A stretch of DNA of 37,807 nucleotides from assembly GCA_020632885.1 (NCBI GenBank), contig JACKEQ010000042.1:1-37807 (forward strand), in the 5' to 3' direction. The notes under the pieces were generated by a model, which saw only the letters and a list, made by a program, of their open reading frames with translations, was not told the origin of the DNA and made no database searches. A program made the translations under genes and the position numbers. Of the stretch, positions 34,097 to 37,807 are shown piece by piece (positions within the stretch are counted from its first letter, which is position 1; each line of letters begins with the position of its first letter). This DNA is from Alphaproteobacteria bacterium (GTDB lineage: Bacteria > Myxococcota_A > UBA796 > GCA-2862545).

Positions 34097-34717
34097 ATGA
34101 TCGCGATCCTCGTGCTCGCCGGGATCTCGATGGCGTTCACGGCGTCCCGCACGGCCTCGTACAGGCGGGCCCTCGCGGAGCCCGTCGGCACCGAGACCTG
34201 CGTGGCCTGCGGCGAGAGCGACATGCTCGAGAGCCACCCGGACGCCTGGACCTGCACGTCCTGCGGTTATGAGCAGGGTCCCGGCTGGGACCGGATGCGC
34301 CGCGAGCGCCACATCGAGCGTCTCGCGTCCATGAGCCCCGAGGAGGCCCGCGCACACGCGCTCCGGCTCGTCGGCGATGCGCGCCTCTCCCTCCGCTCCG
34401 CCCTGCCCGCCCTCGACCGTCCCATCGTCTGGGAGGGCGACCACCGCAACCGTCACCCCGAGCTCACCTCTGAGATCCTCGAGGCCGGCCAGAACCTCAC
34501 CCGCGGCTTCGAGGCCATCCGCGAGGCGGCCTCGGTGGACCCGGAGGTGGGCGCGGCGCTCCGGGAGAGCGGCATCCAGACAGGCTCGGTCCCCGACTTC
34601 TCCCTCCTCTACGACGTCGAGACCGCCGAGCTGGGCGCGAACACCCTGCGTCCCCACCTCGCGGCCGTCGTCGACCAGCTCGCCAGCGCGAGCCGGACGC
34701 TGGGCATCGAGGTCTGA
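34097..34717 (+). CDS. Membrane-anchored zinc-ribbon protein
   Basis: 206 aa from ATG 34097, preceded by GGAAGGA; upstream in-frame starts extend into the frmA promoter region. One N-terminal hydrophobic helix (MIAILVLAGISMAFTA) is followed by a zinc ribbon of two CxxC pairs, CVACGESD then CTSCGYEQ. The rest is a helical soluble domain with no recognised family. Probably anchored in the inner membrane with the ribbon in the cytoplasm. Its stop codon lies in a hairpin shared with the convergent corA gene. Confidence 0.65.
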   Translation: MIAILVLAGISMAFTASRTASYRRALAEPVGTETCVACGESDMLESHPDAWTCTSCGYEQGPGWDRMRRERHIERLASMSPEEARAHALRLVGDARLSLRSALPALDRPIVWEGDHRNRHPELTSEILEAGQNLTRGFEAIREAASVDPEVGAALRESGIQTGSVPDFSLLYDVETAELGANTLRPHLAAVVDQLASASRTLGIEV

Positions 34718-34731
34718 GCGAGGCTCAGATC
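34711..34731. terminator. Bidirectional hairpin between convergent genes
   Basis: TCTGAGC (34713-34719) and GCTCAGA (34723-34729) form a perfect 7-bp stem with a GAG loop, extendable by a G-T and a G-C pair. It spans the stop codons of both the zinc-ribbon gene (TGA 34715-34717) and corA (34725-34727). There is no U-tract, but in GC-rich genomes such hairpins often separate convergent genes. Confidence 0.5.
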
Positions 34732-35804
34732 CAGCGTCGGGACACCAGGAAGGCCACACAGGCCGCCGCCGACCCGAGCATCAGCGCCCAGGCGAACGGG
34801 TAGCCCCAGGACCACTGCAGCTCAGGCATGTCCTTGAAGTTCATCCCGTAGACCCCGGCGATGAAGGTCATCGGGATGAAGATGGTGCTCACGATCGTCA
34901 GGAACTTCATGATGTCGTTGAGCCGCATGCTCGTCACCGCGAGGTGGAGCTCGTACACACCCACCACGCGCTCCCGGCTGGTCTCGAGCATGTCCATGAC
35001 CTGGACCACGTGGTCGTACAGGTCGCGGTAGTACGGGATCACGTCCTCGCCGATCTGCCCGCTGTCCGCGCGCATCACGGTGCTCACGGCCTCCCGCATG
35101 GGCCAGACGGCCCGCCGGAGCTCGGCGAGCTCGTTCTTGAGCACGAAGATCTGCTTGAGCTCGACGGCCCGCGTGGGCTCGAGGGCCTCCGCCTCCATGC
35201 CGTCCACCACGGCCTCGAAGGTCTCGATGGCCACGAAGTAGTGGTCGACGATGCCGTCCAGGAGGGCGTGCAGCAGGTAGTCCGAGCCCATGCGGCGGAT
35301 CCGGCCGCCCCCCGACCGGATGCGCTGGCGGAGGGGGTCCCAGACGTCGCCGGGCCGCTCCTGGAACGTGAGCACCCACCCCTTGCCGGCCGCGATCGAG
35401 ATCTGCTCGGCCGTGACGTCGCCGTCGACCACCGAGAACGCCTTGCAGGTGACGAGGATCCGGTCGTTCATCACCTCCGCCTTCGACCGGGTGGCGGGGT
35501 TCGTGATGTCCTCGAGCCAGAGGCCGTGGAGCCCGAAGGCCGTGCCGAGCGCCTTCACGTTCTCGACGTCGTGGATGCCGTCCAGGTTGATCCAGGTGAC
35601 CGTGTTCTCGTGCTGGAAGCGCTGCAGCGCGTCGGTGGAGCTGGCCGTGAGCTCCTCGACACCCTCGGTGCCGTAGTCGATGACCGCGACGTTCACGGGC
35701 ACGCCGGCCACATCGCCCGTGTAGACCGGCACGCCGGGCGGCAACCCCTTGCGGAGCGACCGCTTGCGGGCCCGACGCCGGTTGTTGGTGCTCGATAGGC
35801 TCAT
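34725..35804 (-). CDS. corA: CorA-family magnesium/cobalt transporter
   Basis: 359 aa from ATG 35804. The C-terminal signature YGMNFKDMPEL with the GMN loop lies between two hydrophobic helices (FLTIVSTIFIPMTFIAGV and AWALMLGSAAACVAFLV), which form the pore. A long cytoplasmic alpha/beta domain precedes them, with a basic N-terminus (RRRARKRSLRK). CorA forms pentameric Mg2+/Co2+ channels in the inner membrane. The start has only a weak purine-rich site and is 28 bp from the divergent MscS start at 35833, so the promoters must overlap coding sequence. Confidence 0.95.
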   Translation of the reverse strand: MSLSSTNNRRRARKRSLRKGLPPGVPVYTGDVAGVPVNVAVIDYGTEGVEELTASSTDALQRFQHENTVTWINLDGIHDVENVKALGTAFGLHGLWLEDITNPATRSKAEVMNDRILVTCKAFSVVDGDVTAEQISIAAGKGWVLTFQERPGDVWDPLRQRIRSGGGRIRRMGSDYLLHALLDGIVDHYFVAIETFEAVVDGMEAEALEPTRAVELKQIFVLKNELAELRRAVWPMREAVSTVMRADSGQIGEDVIPYYRDLYDHVVQVMDMLETSRERVVGVYELHLAVTSMRLNDIMKFLTIVSTIFIPMTFIAGVYGMNFKDMPELQWSWGYPFAWALMLGSAAACVAFLVSRRWI

Positions 35805-35832
35805 GCCGCCACGTACCCACCGGGAGCACCCC

Positions 35833-36675
35833 ATGCAGCAAGCCCTCGTCAACTTCAAGGCGACCTTCGGACCCGAAGCCCTGTCGAAGGTGTTCTTCGC
35901 CTGGGTGCCGGGGCTGCTCGCGGCGTGCGTGACCGGCATCCTCTTCTACGGCATCGTCTGGGTCGTCACCCGCGCGCTGGACCAGATGTTCCAGCGGTCG
36001 CACCTCGACCCCACCGCCGCGACGTTCATCCGCGCGGTCACCCGGTTCGTCCTCTCCATCGTCGGTGTGCTCACGGCGCTGTCCCAGATGGGCATCGACA
36101 CGACCTCGATCCTCACGAGCCTCGGCGTGATGGGCCTCACCATCGGGTTCGCCGCGCAGAACACGCTGTCGAACCTCATCTCGGGCATCTTCATCTTCTG
36201 GGACCGCCCCTTCGTCATCGGCGACCTCATCGAGGTGGACGGCGAGTACGGGCGCGTCGAGACCATCACCCTCCGGTCCACGCGCCTCGTCACTGTCGAC
36301 GGCCGCATGCTCGCCATCCCGAACGCGGTCATCGCCAACGAGAAGGTGGCGTCCTACACGAACTTCCCGCACCTCCGCATCGACGTCGAGGTGACCGTGG
36401 GTGTCAACGAGCCCATCGGGCGCGTCCGCGAGATCCTGCTCGGGCTCTGCGAGGCCCCCCAGTACCTCCGCACGCCGGCCCCGCAGGTCGTGGTGAAGTC
36501 TCTCAACGACTACAACGTGCTGGTCGAGCTCCGCGTGTGGATCGACGACGAGAAGCAGCACGTGGCCGAGCGCTTCGCCCTCCGCGAGCGCGTGAAGGAC
36601 GCGCTGGACGCCGCCAAGGTCGAGATGCCCTTCGAGACCATCCAGCTCGCGCCCATCACCCTGGTCGGGAGGTGA
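35833..36675 (+). CDS. MscS-family mechanosensitive channel
   Basis: 280 aa; ATG 35833 follows CGGGAG. The pore helix reads ILTSLGVMGLTIGFAAQNTL, close to the classic MscS TM3, followed by NLISGIFIFWDRPFVIGDLI, LAIPNAVIANEKVASY and a complete C-terminal domain. Compared with the channel at 31228, this one is nearer to E. coli MscS in layout. Its 3' end overlaps the 3' end of mgtC on the other strand by 20 bp. Confidence 0.95.
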   Translation: MQQALVNFKATFGPEALSKVFFAWVPGLLAACVTGILFYGIVWVVTRALDQMFQRSHLDPTAATFIRAVTRFVLSIVGVLTALSQMGIDTTSILTSLGVMGLTIGFAAQNTLSNLISGIFIFWDRPFVIGDLIEVDGEYGRVETITLRSTRLVTVDGRMLAIPNAVIANEKVASYTNFPHLRIDVEVTVGVNEPIGRVREILLGLCEAPQYLRTPAPQVVVKSLNDYNVLVELRVWIDDEKQHVAERFALRERVKDALDAAKVEMPFETIQLAPITLVGR

Positions 36676-37150
36676 CCTCGCCCGTCTGGTCCTCGCCCCG
36701 CTGGGCCTCGCGCGCGACCGGCGTGCCGCGCAGGCAGGGCAGGCGCCTCTCGAGGGCCCGCATCACCCGCAGGCCGACGACCGTGAGGATCGCGAGCAAC
36801 AGGCCGTCCCAGGCGTGCCCGGCCACCGCGATGGTCGCGGCGATGGCGGCGATGAGCCAGACGCTGGCCGCGGTGGTGAGCCCGGACACCGTGCCGTCCC
36901 GCTGGAACAACACACCGGCGCCGAGGAACCCCACGCCGGTGACGACCTGCCCGAGCACGCGGGCGGGATCGGCCTGCCCGCCCATGGACGAGCCCACGTG
37001 GACGAACACGACGGTACCGATGCTCACCAGGACTGCCGTACGGACGCCGAGCGCCCGACCCGCGAGCTGACGCTCGAGACCGATGATGCCGCCCGACACG
37101 CTGGCAGCCGCGACGGCCGCCCAGAGCGCGGGATCCAGGGTCGTGCCCAT
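36656..37150 (-). CDS. mgtC: MgtC/SapB-family membrane protein
   Basis: 164 aa from ATG 37150, preceded by GGAGGTGAC. The family pattern is clear: GGIIGLERQLAGRALGVRTA, then GFLGAGVLFQRDGTVSGLTTAA and a VWLIAAIAATIAVAG helix. About four to five hydrophobic segments are present. The longer ACT-like C-terminal domain of full MgtC is absent, as in many SapB-type proteins. Members affect Mg2+ and membrane-energy homeostasis. It lies among CorA and MscS genes. Confidence 0.93.
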   Translation of the reverse strand: MGTTLDPALWAAVAAASVSGGIIGLERQLAGRALGVRTAVLVSIGTVVFVHVGSSMGGQADPARVLGQVVTGVGFLGAGVLFQRDGTVSGLTTAASVWLIAAIAATIAVAGHAWDGLLLAILTVVGLRVMRALERRLPCLRGTPVAREAQRGEDQTGEVTSRPG

Positions 37151-37178
37151 GTCACCTCCATGTGGACTCCCGTATCCT

Positions 37179-37190
37179 GAAAGATCTTTC
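37179..37190. promoter_or_regulatory. 12-bp perfect palindrome in a divergent intergenic region
   Basis: GAAAGATCTTTC lies between the divergent mgtC and third MscS genes, 29 bp before the mgtC start. Position and symmetry suit an operator, but no regulator is known. The rest of the 116-bp gap holds AAGGA just before the MscS start. Confidence 0.35.
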
Positions 37191-37266
37191 CTGAACGAGG
37201 TTCCGCAATGCACCCAGACGTCCCGGTGGGGGCGACGCGTTAGGCCTGCTCGTCGAAGGATCTGCC

Positions 37267-37807
37267 GTGACCCTGCACTCCCCTCAGGCCCTGCTCTCGG
37301 CCCTCGTGCTCTGCCTCTGCGGGCTGGCGCTCGCGACCATCCGACGTCGGCTGGACCCCGCGTCCCGCTCCCACGAGGGCGTCCGGATCGGTGAGCTCGC
37401 GGCGCTCGGCTTCACGGCCCTCGCGGTGCTCGAGGCCATGACGGGGCTCCCGATCTGGCGGGCGGTGCGCACGATCCGCGACGTCGCGGACTTCGAGATC
37501 GGCACCCTCTCGGGCTCGCGGCTCACGCCGATCACGCTGATGACGGTCGCCGCGGTCATCGGCATGTCGTGGTGGCTCTCCAAGCTCGCCCGGCAGGGGC
37601 TGACCTCGGTCCTCGCCCGCCGGAACATCGGCGACCCCAACTCCATCGCGGCCATCGCGCGCCTCACCCAGTACATCGTGATGGGCGTCGGGGCGGCCGT
37701 CGGGCTCGACACGCTCGGGCTCGATCTCTCCGCCCTGTTCGCGGCAGGCGCGGTGTTCGCGGTCGGCCTCGGCTTCGCCATGCAGCAGATCGCGGAGAAC
37801 TTCGTCT
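37267..37807 (+). CDS. MscS-family mechanosensitive channel, 3' end outside window
   Basis: The frame is open from GTG 37267 (AAGGA upstream) to the right edge: 180 codons without a stop. The first 130 residues carry several hydrophobic helices. The MscS pore helix appears as LFAAGAVFAVGLGFAMQQIAENFV at the window edge, placing the missing part in the cytoplasmic domain. It appears to have extra N-terminal helices compared with E. coli MscS. Third MscS homologue in 6.6 kb. Confidence 0.88.
   Translation, partial: MTLHSPQALLSALVLCLCGLALATIRRRLDPASRSHEGVRIGELAALGFTALAVLEAMTGLPIWRAVRTIRDVADFEIGTLSGSRLTPITLMTVAAVIGMSWWLSKLARQGLTSVLARRNIGDPNSIAAIARLTQYIVMGVGAAVGLDTLGLDLSALFAAGAVFAVGLGFAMQQIAENFV

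Noticed and set aside
34822..36561. 579-codon minus-strand frame across corA and the second mscS
   Set aside because: It overlaps two certain genes, one on each strand; the translation is His/Arg/Asp-rich without motifs.

Overview
The window is GC-rich throughout. It looks like the chromosome of a myxobacterium-like (former deltaproteobacterial) or related high-GC Gram-negative. The reasons are a lipoprotein-like protein with a long Asp-Ala repeat and glycine-rich body, and large envelope proteins; this is inference, because no rRNA or marker gene is present. It has two parts: an accessory defence island (1 to about 23,500) with mixed codon use, and a strongly GC3-biased conventional region (about 23,650 to 37,807).

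Island. At the left edge a PD-(D/E)XK-type nuclease-like gene runs off the window on the minus strand. Divergent from it is a 549-aa protein that I read as a CARF-HEPN ribonuclease of the Csx1/TM1812 type fused to a C-terminal AcrIII-1/Crn2 (DUF1874) ring nuclease, an effector that carries its own off-switch. No cas10, other cas gene or CRISPR array is visible. Next comes a tightly overlapped operon: a coiled-coil McrB-type GTPase, a DUF2357 protein with a degenerate Hsp70/actin-like region, a Upf1-like SF1 helicase, a protein ending in a HEPN motif, and an RNase III. The first three genes match CoCoNuT (coiled-coil nuclease tandem) type IV restriction relatives, which are proposed to target RNA. 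The first operon gene is broken: an IS256-family element sits after its fifth codon, with a matching target duplication that lets the original start be reconstructed. The RNase III gene has its dsRNA-binding domain in another frame. Further right are a DUF4145/HEPN-like protein, a decayed ORF, a PD-(D/E)XK nuclease, a CD-NTase-like nucleotidyltransferase, an ATP-binding/winged-helix protein, and three genes of unknown function. A 19-bp motif ending in GTTCGTGAAC occurs twice upstream of the broken GTPase gene and once upstream of the DUF4145 gene. Three HEPN-type motifs plus an RNase III make this an RNA-centred island.

Right-hand region. Acyl-CoA dehydrogenase, a conserved-looking unknown, the Asp-Ala/Gly-rich lipoprotein candidate, a Na+/Ca2+ exchanger family protein, a 1,174-aa membrane protein with a cytoplasmic P-loop domain translationally coupled to an MscS channel, a formaldehyde detoxification pair (S-formylglutathione hydrolase and glutathione-dependent formaldehyde dehydrogenase), a zinc-ribbon protein, CorA, a second MscS channel, MgtC, and a third MscS channel cut by the window end. 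Ion and osmotic homeostasis dominates here.

No tRNA, rRNA, CRISPR array, integrase or replication origin was seen. All domain calls come from reading motifs, not from database searches.
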